From positions 1 through 40,663 of the forward strand of contig JAFRJJ010000063.1 in NCBI GenBank assembly GCA_017432325.1: a stretch of 40,663 nucleotides of DNA, in the 5' to 3' direction. How positions within the stretch are numbered: position 1 is the stretch's first letter; every line of letters begins with the position of its first letter. Origin of the DNA: Solobacterium sp. GTDB lineage: Bacteria > Bacillota_I > Bacilli_A > Erysipelotrichales > Erysipelotrichaceae. The notes beneath the pieces were generated by a model. The model ran no database searches, was not told the DNA's origin, and worked only from the letters and a program-made list of their open reading frames with translations. The position numbers were made by a program, and so were the translations under genes. Shown piece by piece: positions 7,332 to 14,846 of this stretch.

Positions 7332-7351
7332 AAGCACCTCGTGCAGAGATA

Positions 7352-7381
7352 GTTATAACAATTTTCCCTTACGGCTGTCAA
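7352..7381 (-). promoter_or_regulatory. Promoter of the C39-like lipoprotein gene
   Basis: TTGACA (7381-7376), an 18-bp spacer and TATAAC (7357-7352). The -35 box starts inside the T-tract of the ileS terminator. Confidence 0.75.
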
Positions 7382-7410
7382 ATAAAAAGGATGCCCTTTT
7401 ACAGGCATCC
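7381..7410 (-). terminator. Rho-independent terminator after ileS
   Basis: On the minus strand GGATGCC-8 nt-GGCATCC is followed by TTTTTATTT, 11 bases after the ileS stop. Confidence 0.9.
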
Positions 7411-7421
7411 GATCAATTGGT

Positions 7422-10139
7422 TTATCCTTTGATGACACGGCGGCATCTCGGGCAGAGACCGTCTTCATCAGCTTCTTCGCTGTAGTTCCAGCATCTCGGA
7501 CATTTAACGCCGGGTGCCTTGACAACTTCAGCCTGACGACTGTCATCTGTCACAAATACTGCCTTGGAAACGATCAGCCACTGACTGAGGGATTCACCCA
7601 GTGTACCTTCCAGGAGTTCCTGTTCAGCCTCTGTGCAGTGCAGAGTTACAGCAGCTTCCTGTGATGAAGCGATCACCTTGTCTGTACGCGCGACTTCCAG
7701 TGCCTTGTTGACATCGGAGCGCATATCCAGCAGTTTGCCGAATGTTTCCTTCAGTTCTGCGGCATTCGCATATTCATGAACTTCCGGGAAATGCGTATAG
7801 TGTACGGATGTTTCGGAATCATCGTTGAAATGCTTCCAGACTTCCTCAGCTGTATAGCAGAGGAACGGTGCCCACAGTTTTACGAGGGCATCAACAGCCT
7901 GCCAGTATACTGTCTGTACCTGACGTCTTCTGGTTTCGTTGACATCGCTGCAGTACAGGATATCCTTTGTGAAGTCGCAGTAGTAGGAGCTGAGCTCATT
8001 GACCATCAGGTTCATGAGGGCTTTGTTTGCGGCTACATAGTCATATTCCATATATGCCTTGCGGACTTCCGCAACTGTTTCGTTCAGGCATACCAGAATA
8101 TACTGGTCGACCGGTGTCAGATCTTCATATGCAAGGGAATCCTTCTTCGGATCAAAGTCTTCCGGATTCAGGTTGCCCAGCAGGAAGCGGAACGTATTGC
8201 GGATCTTCCTGTACTGTTCGGAAACCTGCTTGATGTTTGCGTCACCAAGCTTCAGGTCCTGCTTATAGTCGGAGACCATTGCCCACAGACGGAATACGTC
8301 GGCACCGTTGGTGTTGATGATATCCATCGGATTCACGACATTGCCGACCGACTTGGACATCTTTTCACCCTTGGAGTCTACAACATAACCGTGGGACAGC
8401 ACTTCTTTGTAAGGAGATCTTCCCTTGACAGCAGTACCTACGATCATTGAGGAATTGAACCAGCCTCTGTACTGGTCGGAACCTTCAAAGTACAGGTCGC
8501 ACGGATAATCTCCGCCTCTTGCCTCAAGCTCGCTCCAGGAAGAACCGGAATCGAACCAGACATCCATGATGTCGCTTTCTTTTGTGAAGATGCCGTTCGG
8601 GGATTTCGGGTTTGTATATCCTTCCGGAAGGAGATCTTTCGCTTCACGTTCAAACCAGACATTGGAACCGAACTCTTCAACAAGATCAGCCACGTGATCA
8701 AATACTTCTTTTTCCATGATCGGGGTTCCGTCTTCACAGTAGAAGATCGGGATCGGTACGCCCCACAGACGCTGTCTGGAAATGCACCAGTCACCGCGGT
8801 CCTTGATCATGTTGTACATACGGATCTGGCCCCATTCATTGTGCCATGTGACATGATTCTGGATCTGATCCAGAACTGCTTCCCTGATCTTCTCAATGGA
8901 GCAGAACCACTGTTTCGCGGCACGGAAGATGACCTTTTTCTTCAGACGGTCATCGTGCGGATAACTGTGGATCATAGTCTCTACCGCCAGCAGCAGTTCC
9001 TTTTCGTTCATCATTGTGATGATCTTCTTGGAGCAGTCTTCAAATGTCAGTCCCTGGCATTCCGGACCGGCCTCTTCATTCATGAAGCCGCGCTCATCGA
9101 CTGTGCAGATCGGCGGGATACCGTACTTCATGCATGCGTAATAGTCGTCAAGACCATGGCCGCCGGCTGTATGTACGCATCCGGTACCGTCTTCATCAGT
9201 AACATGATCGCCGAGAATGACGGGGCATTCCTTATCCAGTACGACATGATGGTATGTGATCAGTTCCAGTTCGCTTCCCTTGAATGTTCTCAGCACGCCC
9301 TGGTTCTCCAGGTGGAATCTCTGAAGGAGCTGTTCTGTCATGGATTCCAGGAAGATGAGCTTGCCCTTTTCAGTCTGAACTTCCGCATAAACAAGATCCG
9401 GATTCAGGCAGACTGCTTCATTGGACGGGATCGTCCAGGGTGTTGTTGTCCAGATAACAAAGCTGTCATCCTGGTCAAGAATGCCTTTGCCGTCTGCGAC
9501 AGGAAATTTTACGAAGATCGTAGCGTCCTTGACATCTTTATAGAAGATCTCGGAGTCAGCGATCGCAGTTTCGTTGTACGGAGACCAGTAGATCGGTTTC
9601 AGTCCCTGGAAGATCAGTCCGTCAAGAGCCATCTTCTCAAAGCAGCGGATTTGACGTGCTTCGAAACCTTTCTGCAGTGTGATATAAGGATGATCATAGT
9701 CAGCGACCTGTCCGAGTCTCTTCTCGGTAGCCATCTGTGTCTTGATCTGATCTTTTGCGTAGTTTTCGCACAGCTGTCTGAAATCTGCAGCAGACATGGA
9801 TTTTCTGTCAACACCGGATCTCTGAATTGCGTTTTCAATCGGCAGGCCGTGTGTATCCCATCCCGGGAAGAACGGTGTGTAAAAACCTTCCATCGCATGC
9901 GAACGGACAATAAAGTCTTTAATACAGCGGTTCATTGCTGTACCGGCATGCAGGTTTCCGTTTGCATAAGGCGGACCGTCATGCAGAACAAACGGTTTTT
10001 CTCCCTTGTGATGATCCAGGATCTTCTGGTAGTAGCCGTCTTCCTCCCATTCCTTCAGAATACCCGGCTCCTTCTTTGCAAGGTTGCCGCGCATCTCGAA
10101 ATCAGTCTTCGGCATATGCAGTGTGCTCTTGTAGTCCAT
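7422..10139 (-). CDS. ileS: Isoleucyl-tRNA synthetase
   Basis: A 905-residue class I synthetase, normal for bacterial IleRS, charging tRNA-Ile in the cytoplasm. The HIGH-type motif reads PPYANGNLHAG (56-66). The GWDTHGLPIE block follows, then the editing domain (with TTPWTIPSN), KMSKS within GEKMSKSVGN, and a C-terminal zinc ribbon with two CPRC pairs (from 880 and 895). ATG at 10139 has GAGGGAG 9 bases upstream. It is the last gene of the sepF-ylmH-divIVA-ileS unit and is additionally controlled by the T-box leader before it. Confidence 0.98.
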   Translation of the reverse strand: MDYKSTLHMPKTDFEMRGNLAKKEPGILKEWEEDGYYQKILDHHKGEKPFVLHDGPPYANGNLHAGTAMNRCIKDFIVRSHAMEGFYTPFFPGWDTHGLPIENAIQRSGVDRKSMSAADFRQLCENYAKDQIKTQMATEKRLGQVADYDHPYITLQKGFEARQIRCFEKMALDGLIFQGLKPIYWSPYNETAIADSEIFYKDVKDATIFVKFPVADGKGILDQDDSFVIWTTTPWTIPSNEAVCLNPDLVYAEVQTEKGKLIFLESMTEQLLQRFHLENQGVLRTFKGSELELITYHHVVLDKECPVILGDHVTDEDGTGCVHTAGGHGLDDYYACMKYGIPPICTVDERGFMNEEAGPECQGLTFEDCSKKIITMMNEKELLLAVETMIHSYPHDDRLKKKVIFRAAKQWFCSIEKIREAVLDQIQNHVTWHNEWGQIRMYNMIKDRGDWCISRQRLWGVPIPIFYCEDGTPIMEKEVFDHVADLVEEFGSNVWFEREAKDLLPEGYTNPKSPNGIFTKESDIMDVWFDSGSSWSELEARGGDYPCDLYFEGSDQYRGWFNSSMIVGTAVKGRSPYKEVLSHGYVVDSKGEKMSKSVGNVVNPMDIINTNGADVFRLWAMVSDYKQDLKLGDANIKQVSEQYRKIRNTFRFLLGNLNPEDFDPKKDSLAYEDLTPVDQYILVCLNETVAEVRKAYMEYDYVAANKALMNLMVNELSSYYCDFTKDILYCSDVNETRRRQVQTVYWQAVDALVKLWAPFLCYTAEEVWKHFNDDSETSVHYTHFPEVHEYANAAELKETFGKLLDMRSDVNKALEVARTDKVIASSQEAAVTLHCTEAEQELLEGTLGESLSQWLIVSKAVFVTDDSRQAEVVKAPGVKCPRCWNYSEEADEDGLCPRCRRVIKG

Positions 10140-10163
10140 ATCTATATCTCCCTCTTTTAAGAT

Positions 10164-10345
10164 AAAAAGCGCCCTTCATCTAAGGGCGCTTTTAACGTGG
10201 TACCACCTTAGTTCATGGTTTCCCATGCACTTTTGTTCCCTTTAACGCAGGTATTACGATTGCTCACAGGTGATGTCCGTTCATGGCTTCCGTCCTGTTT
10301 TCACCGGTCACAGGCTCTCTCTTACTTCCGTCCATGAAGGCGCGT
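10164..10345 (-). promoter_or_regulatory. T-box (tRNA-Ile-sensing) leader of ileS
   Basis: Reading leftward, the leader begins with a stem I region containing GGAAGTAAGAGAG. A specifier region ACATCACC follows, in which ATC (10274-10272) is an isoleucine codon. Next comes the T-box core AAGGTGGTACCAC (within 10213-10197), whose TGGT pairs with the tRNA acceptor end. A terminator hairpin closes it: AAGCGCCCTT and AAGGGCGCTT followed by TTTT (about 10193-10164). Uncharged tRNA-Ile would stabilise the antiterminator and allow ileS transcription. No promoter is obvious between divIVA and the leader, so the switch probably gates read-through from the sepF promoter. Confidence 0.92.
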
Positions 10346-10350
10346 CCTGA

Positions 10351-10833
10351 TCAACGCATTTTCTCTTCCGCTTCCCTCAGCCATTCAATATCAGGCATTC
10401 TGGGGAGCGTGATCTGATCCAGTTCTTCCACCAGATCATTCAGTTTCATCTTTGTTTCTTCTTTGACAACATCCGCATCATTATACAGCTGTGCCAGATC
10501 ACTCAGGATCGTCCGGGCTGTTTTCAATGATTCCGAGACGATCGTGTCTGCATTTCTCTGGGCAGTTTCGATGATCTCGTTTGCCTCTTTCAGAGAGATG
10601 CGGGTCAGATTGTCCGCCGCCTTTTTCTCGGCAGACAGTGTCTGCTGAAGCTTGGCATAATGGGCTTTCATTGAGCTCATCTTCTGCTTCAGTTCTGACA
10701 GTTCCTGTTCATAGGCAGCGACCCTGCGCTCCAGCTCATCTACACGGGAAGCGTAACGTTCCACAGCATCATCGACCGCAAATCTGTCATATCCGTTTTT
10801 TACGACTTTAAATGTCGGTCTCTGCGTGCTCAT
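10351..10833 (-). CDS. divIVA: DivIVA-family cell-division/polarity protein
   Basis: 160 residues. The N-terminal membrane-binding segment (F-K-V-V-K-N-G-Y-D with V-D-D-A-V-E-R-Y, residues 8-27) matches DivIVA. The rest is predicted coiled coil with a Glu/Lys/Gln-rich heptad pattern to about 125. DivIVA marks curved membrane at septa and poles. ATG at 10833 has AGGAGGG 9 bases upstream. It follows ylmH after 14 bases and precedes the ileS T-box, the usual order in Bacillota. Confidence 0.93.
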   Translation of the reverse strand: MSTQRPTFKVVKNGYDRFAVDDAVERYASRVDELERRVAAYEQELSELKQKMSSMKAHYAKLQQTLSAEKKAADNLTRISLKEANEIIETAQRNADTIVSESLKTARTILSDLAQLYNDADVVKEETKMKLNDLVEELDQITLPRMPDIEWLREAEEKMR

Positions 10834-10847
10834 TCTGTGCTTCCCTC

Positions 10848-11591
10848 CTAGATACTCTGCAGGAATTCCGCCGTAATACGATCCTTTCTGGTCTTGCCGG
10901 AAGCCCCAAGATATCTGAATCTTCCGGTACCCCTGATCGAAATCGTAACGTTATTATCGCACACTTCATCAACGTCCACAAGCGTCACATGATTGAACTG
11001 CACCTTGCCGGAACGGATCATCTGCTTCGCTTCATTTCTGCTGCAGTGAGCCAGTGCGGCAACGATCGCATCTGCCCGTTCGCTTGCGATTACAGCCTTT
11101 ATTTTCTTTGTTTTGAATACCTGCGAAGGATGTTCATCTGTCATTTCAAACGAAACATTCAGTGATGAGATCCGGACCAGATTATCACAGAGAAAACGTC
11201 CCATCTGCTGTGATGTATACAGGTAGATCCGATCCTGTTCGATCCAGAAGTCACCGAAACTGTGACGGTCGATCTGAAGACTCATCAGCGCGCCAAGGAC
11301 ATCACGGTGTGTGATCCCTTTGAAACGCTGATCGATCGCCGCCTTCAGGCAGACAATATCACAAAGGTCATCCTCCTCATCCCTGAGAAAAATGACCTTC
11401 TTTTTCATGGCATCCGGATACCCGCCTTCATAACGGATCAGACCAGACTCCGGGAATTCCTTCCTTGCGGCAGCCTGTTCTTCCTCATTCAGAAAGCTGG
11501 ACTCAGTATGCATAAATCTGCGTTCACTCTGTCTCTGCAGATCACGCAGATGCACCAGAACAGTTTCGAATTGATGATTCTCAGTCGTCAT
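10848..11591 (-). CDS. ylmH: YlmH-type S4-domain RNA-binding protein
   Basis: 247 residues with the YlmH layout: an N-terminal region, a middle domain beginning around RYEGGYPDAMKKKVIFL, and a C-terminal S4 RNA-binding domain (CSRNEAKQMIRSGKVQFNHVTL, about residues 180-235). YlmH lies in the division cluster and has been linked to the ribosome and to rescue of stalled 50S subunits, as a relative of RqcP. ATG at 11591 is preceded by GGAAAG and overlaps the end of sepF by 11 bases, so translation is probably coupled. The longer open frame up to 11696 is only overlap with sepF. Confidence 0.9.
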   Translation of the reverse strand: MTTENHQFETVLVHLRDLQRQSERRFMHTESSFLNEEEQAAARKEFPESGLIRYEGGYPDAMKKKVIFLRDEEDDLCDIVCLKAAIDQRFKGITHRDVLGALMSLQIDRHSFGDFWIEQDRIYLYTSQQMGRFLCDNLVRISSLNVSFEMTDEHPSQVFKTKKIKAVIASERADAIVAALAHCSRNEAKQMIRSGKVQFNHVTLVDVDEVCDNNVTISIRGTGRFRYLGASGKTRKDRITAEFLQSI

Positions 11592-12000
11592 CGCTTTCCA
11601 GAGAGATTTCTCCGTCAACGCCGATGGACTTCGGTGTGCAGAGAATGACATTATGTCCGATCTTCTGGATTGTTCCGTCCAGGGCAAATACGACACCTGT
11701 CAGGAAATCGATCGTGCGCTGTGCATAATCACGCTGCAGACGGTGCAGATTAACAACTGCAGCCCTTCTCTGCTTCAGATGGCGTGCGATCTCTTCAGCT
11801 TCTTCAAAGCTGCGCGGTTCAAACAGAACCATTTTTGTATCAGAAGCAACCTTTTTCACATTGTCGTTCTTCTTTGTTTCATAAGAACTGACAGGTTTCG
11901 GTTCAGCAGGTTTTTCTTCTACTTCTTCAACTTCTTCTTCATCTTCGTCTTCATCATCGATCGGAGCGACGAAGCTCAGCAGTTTATCTTTCAGACCCAT
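11581..12000 (-). CDS. sepF: SepF cell-division protein
   Basis: 139 residues. The amphipathic N-terminus MGLKDKLLSFV is the membrane anchor. It is followed by a very acidic linker (about 13-30, mostly Asp/Glu) and a C-terminal SepF domain (about 55-135) with MVLFEPRSFEEAEEIARHLKQ and the conserved G-x-V-x-A-L-D-G region. SepF bundles FtsZ and ties it to the membrane. ATG at 12000 has GTGGAGG 10 bases upstream; the in-frame extension to 12057 contains the promoter. It heads the leftward sepF-ylmH-divIVA-ileS unit. ylmE and ylmG, which usually flank sepF, are absent. Confidence 0.94.
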   Translation of the reverse strand: MGLKDKLLSFVAPIDDEDEDEEEVEEVEEKPAEPKPVSSYETKKNDNVKKVASDTKMVLFEPRSFEEAEEIARHLKQRRAAVVNLHRLQRDYAQRTIDFLTGVVFALDGTIQKIGHNVILCTPKSIGVDGEISLESDDD

Positions 12001-12028
12001 TTTTGTGTACCTCCACTTAATCTTGTAC

Positions 12029-12057
12029 ATTATAGCATCGGATAGTTGCATACGCAA
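12029..12057 (-). promoter_or_regulatory. Promoter of the sepF-ylmH-divIVA-ileS unit
   Basis: TTGCGT (12057-12052), a 17-bp spacer and consensus TATAAT (12034-12029). Confidence 0.65.
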
Positions 12058-12099
12058 TCATTCTAAGGCGCATGAAATCAACAAAAATCCCGCTTCTGA

Positions 12100-13167
12100 T
12101 CAGAATGACTCAAGTGTTTTTCCATCCAGTTTCCGGCACAGTCCGACTGCCAGTTCTACAGCCGCCTCATAGTCATCCGCTGTGCACCAGCAATGGTGGG
12201 AATGGATATACCTGACAGGTACACCGATGACGATCGCGGGGATGCCTTCGGTGTGGATCATGCCGGCATTTGTACCTCCGCCTGATCTGACGCTTTCCTG
12301 TACCGGGATACCGTTCTCACGCGCAAAATCCAGCGCGAATTTCTGGAACCTGGGATTTGTGATCATCGAACGGTCAAAGTGTCTCAGCATCGGTCCTTTA
12401 TACATGGCAGCCTGGACCATATAGGGTTCCTGGAATGTATCATCTGCAGGGCATCCTTCGAAACAGATCATAATATCCGGCTGAAGTGCTTTGTAGTTCG
12501 CATAGACACCGCGCTCACCGACTTCTTCCTGTACGGCAAAGGATGCTGTGACAGTGCAGGGCAGTTTCTCTCCCTGAAGTCTCTTCAATGTTTCGATCTC
12601 GGCAGCGACCCCGATCCTGCAGTCATATGCCTTTCCGAAGAACAGTCTCTTTTCTTCATCATAGGAAGCCTGGACAGCAGGTACGGCAAACGAACCGATC
12701 CCGATCCCGAAATAGTTCCTGGTATCTTCAGCGCTCGTGCTTCCGCAGTCCAGTACCATATCGTCCACAGTAACCGAAGCATTTCTTTCCGAAGCGGACA
12801 TGAAATGCACGGGCTTGGCAGCGACAGATGCCTTTACAAGTTTTCCTTCCCTGTTTCTGATGTTGAATAAGGAAGAAGGAAGATTATTGGGAGTCCATCC
12901 GCCGATCGTCAGGAAACGCATCGTTCCGTTCGGCTTGATCGCCTGTATAACAGCACCGACTTCATCCAGGTGCGCGTCCAGCATCACACGGGGACCCTTC
13001 TGATCCGGATTCAGGACACCCCGGACATTCCGCATCCTGTCCTCTGTCAGGTCGAGTACACCTTCCAGTTCCTGTTTAACAAGTGCGCTGACATCATCCT
13101 CACAGCCGCTCGGACCGAATGCGTCCGACAGCGCCAGAATTCGTTTGACTTCATCTTCTCTGATCAT
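12100..13167 (-). CDS. M42-family metallo-aminopeptidase (FrvX/PepA-like)
   Basis: 355 residues, the usual M42 length. These dodecameric two-metal aminopeptidases trim short peptides in the cytoplasm. Metal and catalytic residues are visible: DAHLDEVG (H66, D68), AYDCRIG (D182), QEEVGERG (E214, E215), and RYIHSH (H322). The position that is usually Asp around 235 is Glu here (CFEGCPADD, E237), and GGTDAG reads GGGTNAG. ATG at 13167 has GGAGG about 10 bases upstream. It is a single gene with a TATAAT at 13203-13198. It probably degrades peptides delivered by the Opp systems (inference). Confidence 0.93.
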   Translation of the reverse strand: MIREDEVKRILALSDAFGPSGCEDDVSALVKQELEGVLDLTEDRMRNVRGVLNPDQKGPRVMLDAHLDEVGAVIQAIKPNGTMRFLTIGGWTPNNLPSSLFNIRNREGKLVKASVAAKPVHFMSASERNASVTVDDMVLDCGSTSAEDTRNYFGIGIGSFAVPAVQASYDEEKRLFFGKAYDCRIGVAAEIETLKRLQGEKLPCTVTASFAVQEEVGERGVYANYKALQPDIMICFEGCPADDTFQEPYMVQAAMYKGPMLRHFDRSMITNPRFQKFALDFARENGIPVQESVRSGGGTNAGMIHTEGIPAIVIGVPVRYIHSHHCWCTADDYEAAVELAVGLCRKLDGKTLESF

Positions 13168-13197
13168 ATGTTCCTGATCCTCCGTTTATACTGCTTC

Positions 13198-13231
13198 ATT
13201 ATATGCCAAACACTGCTTGTTCTGTTACAAT
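13198..13231. promoter_or_regulatory. Divergent promoters of the M42 gene and the small membrane protein gene
   Basis: Leftward: consensus TATAAT at 13203-13198 for the M42 gene. Rightward: TGTTACAAT at 13223-13231, an extended -10 ending 6 bases before ATG at 13238. Confidence 0.55.
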
Positions 13232-13237
13232 TAACAC

Positions 13238-13591
13238 ATGTTTAACTGGTTGAAAGAAAAGTATTCAGACAGTATGATCTGGTACCTGACAGCAGGCGCG
13301 CTTGTCATATCGGTGATCTCGGGACTGTTCAACAGCAATTTCCTGACCGGACTGATCGACGGTGTTACACTCTGCTCAGCCCTTCTGCTGCTGGCGGGCG
13401 GTGTCGTCAACAAATCCTTCGGCGCAGGGTATTCATTTATGCTGTCGAGGAAGAAGACAGGAAAGAAGATCTCCGAACTGATGGAAGAACGCTACGAGGC
13501 AGAGAAAAACAAAAAAAATCCTGCTTTGTTCGCAGGATTGCTGTTGCTGGTGATCATGATCTTGCTGCTGGTGATCTATTACGCATTCTGA
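13238..13591 (+). CDS. Small membrane protein, DUF3899-like, probably on a leaderless mRNA
   Basis: 117 residues. Three hydrophobic segments are visible (about 13-28, 36-58 and 96-115), with a charged stretch between the last two (about 72-93) that should be cytoplasmic. The layout, with GLIDGVTLCSALLLLAGG then a basic region, resembles DUF3899 proteins of Bacillota, whose function is unknown. There is no Shine-Dalgarno sequence. The extended -10 TGTTACAAT ends 6 bases before the ATG, so transcription should start at the start codon. It is the only rightward protein gene between 6.3 and 40.6 kb. Confidence 0.75.
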   Translation: MFNWLKEKYSDSMIWYLTAGALVISVISGLFNSNFLTGLIDGVTLCSALLLLAGGVVNKSFGAGYSFMLSRKKTGKKISELMEERYEAEKNKKNPALFAGLLLLVIMILLLVIYYAF

Positions 13592-13611
13592 AACCTCTCA
13601 GGAGGTTTTTT
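13591..13611 (+). terminator. Rho-independent terminator after the DUF3899-like gene
   Basis: AAACCTC-TCAG-GAGGTTT followed by further T residues, directly at the stop codon. The stop codon of the leftward lipoprotein gene lies in its T-tract. Confidence 0.8.
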
Positions 13612-14524
13612 AATTGACCGTTGAAGCCCAGTCAAGGAAGAGATCAAACATAATATCCTTCATGCTGGGAGCGCAGAGGAATTCAACGTTGGCAAAACCG
13701 GGGCCGTAATCATACAGCAGTTCAAACAGACAATAGTCTTCTGTCTGGAATGAATAATATGCTTTATTGCTGTCGAGCCTGGTGATCTCACCGGTTTCTC
13801 CCATGAATGACTGTACCGATGCGGTCACATCCATGATGTCCGTATTCTTTTCGATCGAGAACTGTTTGAAATCCGCCGCGCCGGAATAATCGTATACATA
13901 GACCGCTGTAAATCCGCATGATAATTCTTCATAATCGTTCTCAGCAGAATACTCGAATTGTCTTGGCAGGTCGATCCTGATCTTTCTGCAGCGATAGGTA
14001 TAACGCTCAGAAGGAAGATTTCCGTTCACGTATGTTTTATTCAGTGCAAGCTCTTTGATCTGCGTGATCGTCTGGTCATCATAATCATCCTGAATAAAGC
14101 CGACTGTCCAGAAACGGTCATCACCTTCCATTACGACCTGATATTCATAATAGTTCTGATACGTATCTTCAACCGCCGCACGGTTATCGGAGATCTCTGT
14201 TATATCCATTCCTTTATACAGATCTGCCGCGTATGCCTGCAGATCCATGTCCGGATCCTTTCCGATACACGCCAGATACTCCCTGGATTCGGACAGACCG
14301 ATAATATTCAGTTTTCCGTCACTGTATGAAAAGTCACAATTTTCCCTGTCCTTTTTGCTGAATGTTCCAGGCAGGATCATACTGATCCCGTATCCGGTAT
14401 CGATCTCCTTTTCCTGCTCGGAAACCGGGGACGCTGTCACTTCAGCTGTGTTTTGGGATGCGGAGGGAGTGGAAGAGCAGCCGCATAAACATATTAAAAT
14501 TCCTGCTATCAGTAGTTTTTTCAT
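13610..14524 (-). CDS. Lipoprotein of unknown function
   Basis: 304 residues. The signal peptide MKKLLIAGILICLCGC ends in a lipobox (LCGC, lipidated Cys16). A Ser/Thr/Glu-rich linker follows (17-42). The rest is soluble and rich in Asp, Tyr and Phe. The region around residues 43-145 (GYGISMILPGTF...) and that around 170-290 (IRIDLPRQFEY...) have a similar order of hydrophobic patches, so an internal duplication is possible but not proven. No family is recognised. ATG at 14524 has GGTGAAATT before it and TATAAT at 14545-14540, so the leader is only about 8 bases. Single gene. Confidence 0.8.
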   Translation of the reverse strand: MKKLLIAGILICLCGCSSTPSASQNTAEVTASPVSEQEKEIDTGYGISMILPGTFSKKDRENCDFSYSDGKLNIIGLSESREYLACIGKDPDMDLQAYAADLYKGMDITEISDNRAAVEDTYQNYYEYQVVMEGDDRFWTVGFIQDDYDDQTITQIKELALNKTYVNGNLPSERYTYRCRKIRIDLPRQFEYSAENDYEELSCGFTAVYVYDYSGAADFKQFSIEKNTDIMDVTASVQSFMGETGEITRLDSNKAYYSFQTEDYCLFELLYDYGPGFANVEFLCAPSMKDIMFDLFLDWASTVN

Positions 14525-14539
14525 AATTTCACCGTTCCC

Positions 14540-14577
14540 ATTATAACAAAAGGAATATCCTGACGGACATTCCTTTT
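14540..14577 (-). terminator. Terminator of opp operon 1, overlapping the next promoter
   Basis: AAAAGGAAT and ATTCCTTTT with inner TCC/GGA pairs and a TGAC loop form a 12-pair stem with one mismatch (14548-14577). It lies directly after the last gene of opp operon 1. The following TTTTGTTATAAT supplies a short T-tract and the -10 (14545-14540) of the downstream lipoprotein gene. Confidence 0.6.
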
Positions 14578-14582
14578 ATAGA

Positions 14583-14846
14583 TCAATGATGTGCCATATA
14601 CCAGAAGAAGAACCATGCGGCAGTCATTGCCAGAATGAATACGATCAGGAACGGAAGAATGACCTGAATGATCGCAATCGTCATTGCAAGTACATCTTTC
14701 CATGTAAATTCCGATACGTTTTCTTTCCGTTTCCGGGTGTCTTCCGCTTCTTTGATCAGTTTTTTCTCAAGATGTTCAGGGCCCAGTGTATATTCACGGA
14801 TCTTCTCAACATCTTTATCAACCTGATCTTTATGAATAAAGAACAT
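14583..14846 (-). CDS. Small single-helix membrane protein closing opp operon 1
   Basis: 87 residues: about 50 charged residues (Lys/Glu-rich, probably cytoplasmic and partly coiled coil), then a long hydrophobic segment (about 53-83), then MAHH. No known family. The start codon shares one base with the oppF stop (TGATG), and there is no Shine-Dalgarno, so translation is probably coupled to oppF. The protein closing opp operon 2 has the same build: it starts MF, has a charged first half, and shares D-x2-A-M-x2-A-x4-I-L-P at the start of the helix (D51 to P65 here). It may be an accessory subunit of the transporter (inference). Confidence 0.75.
   Translation of the reverse strand: MFFIHKDQVDKDVEKIREYTLGPEHLEKKLIKEAEDTRKRKENVSEFTWKDVLAMTIAIIQVILPFLIVFILAMTAAWFFFWYMAHH

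Noticed and set aside
8694..10160. 488-codon open frame antisense to ileS
   Set aside because: Shadow of ileS produced by its codon bias; it is Cys-rich with odd composition and has no ribosome site or promoter.
12069..12110. TTCTGATCAGAA palindrome followed by ATTTTTG as a terminator of the M42 gene
   Set aside because: Only four pairs can form around a four-base loop and the T-run starts 5 bases later; too weak to call.
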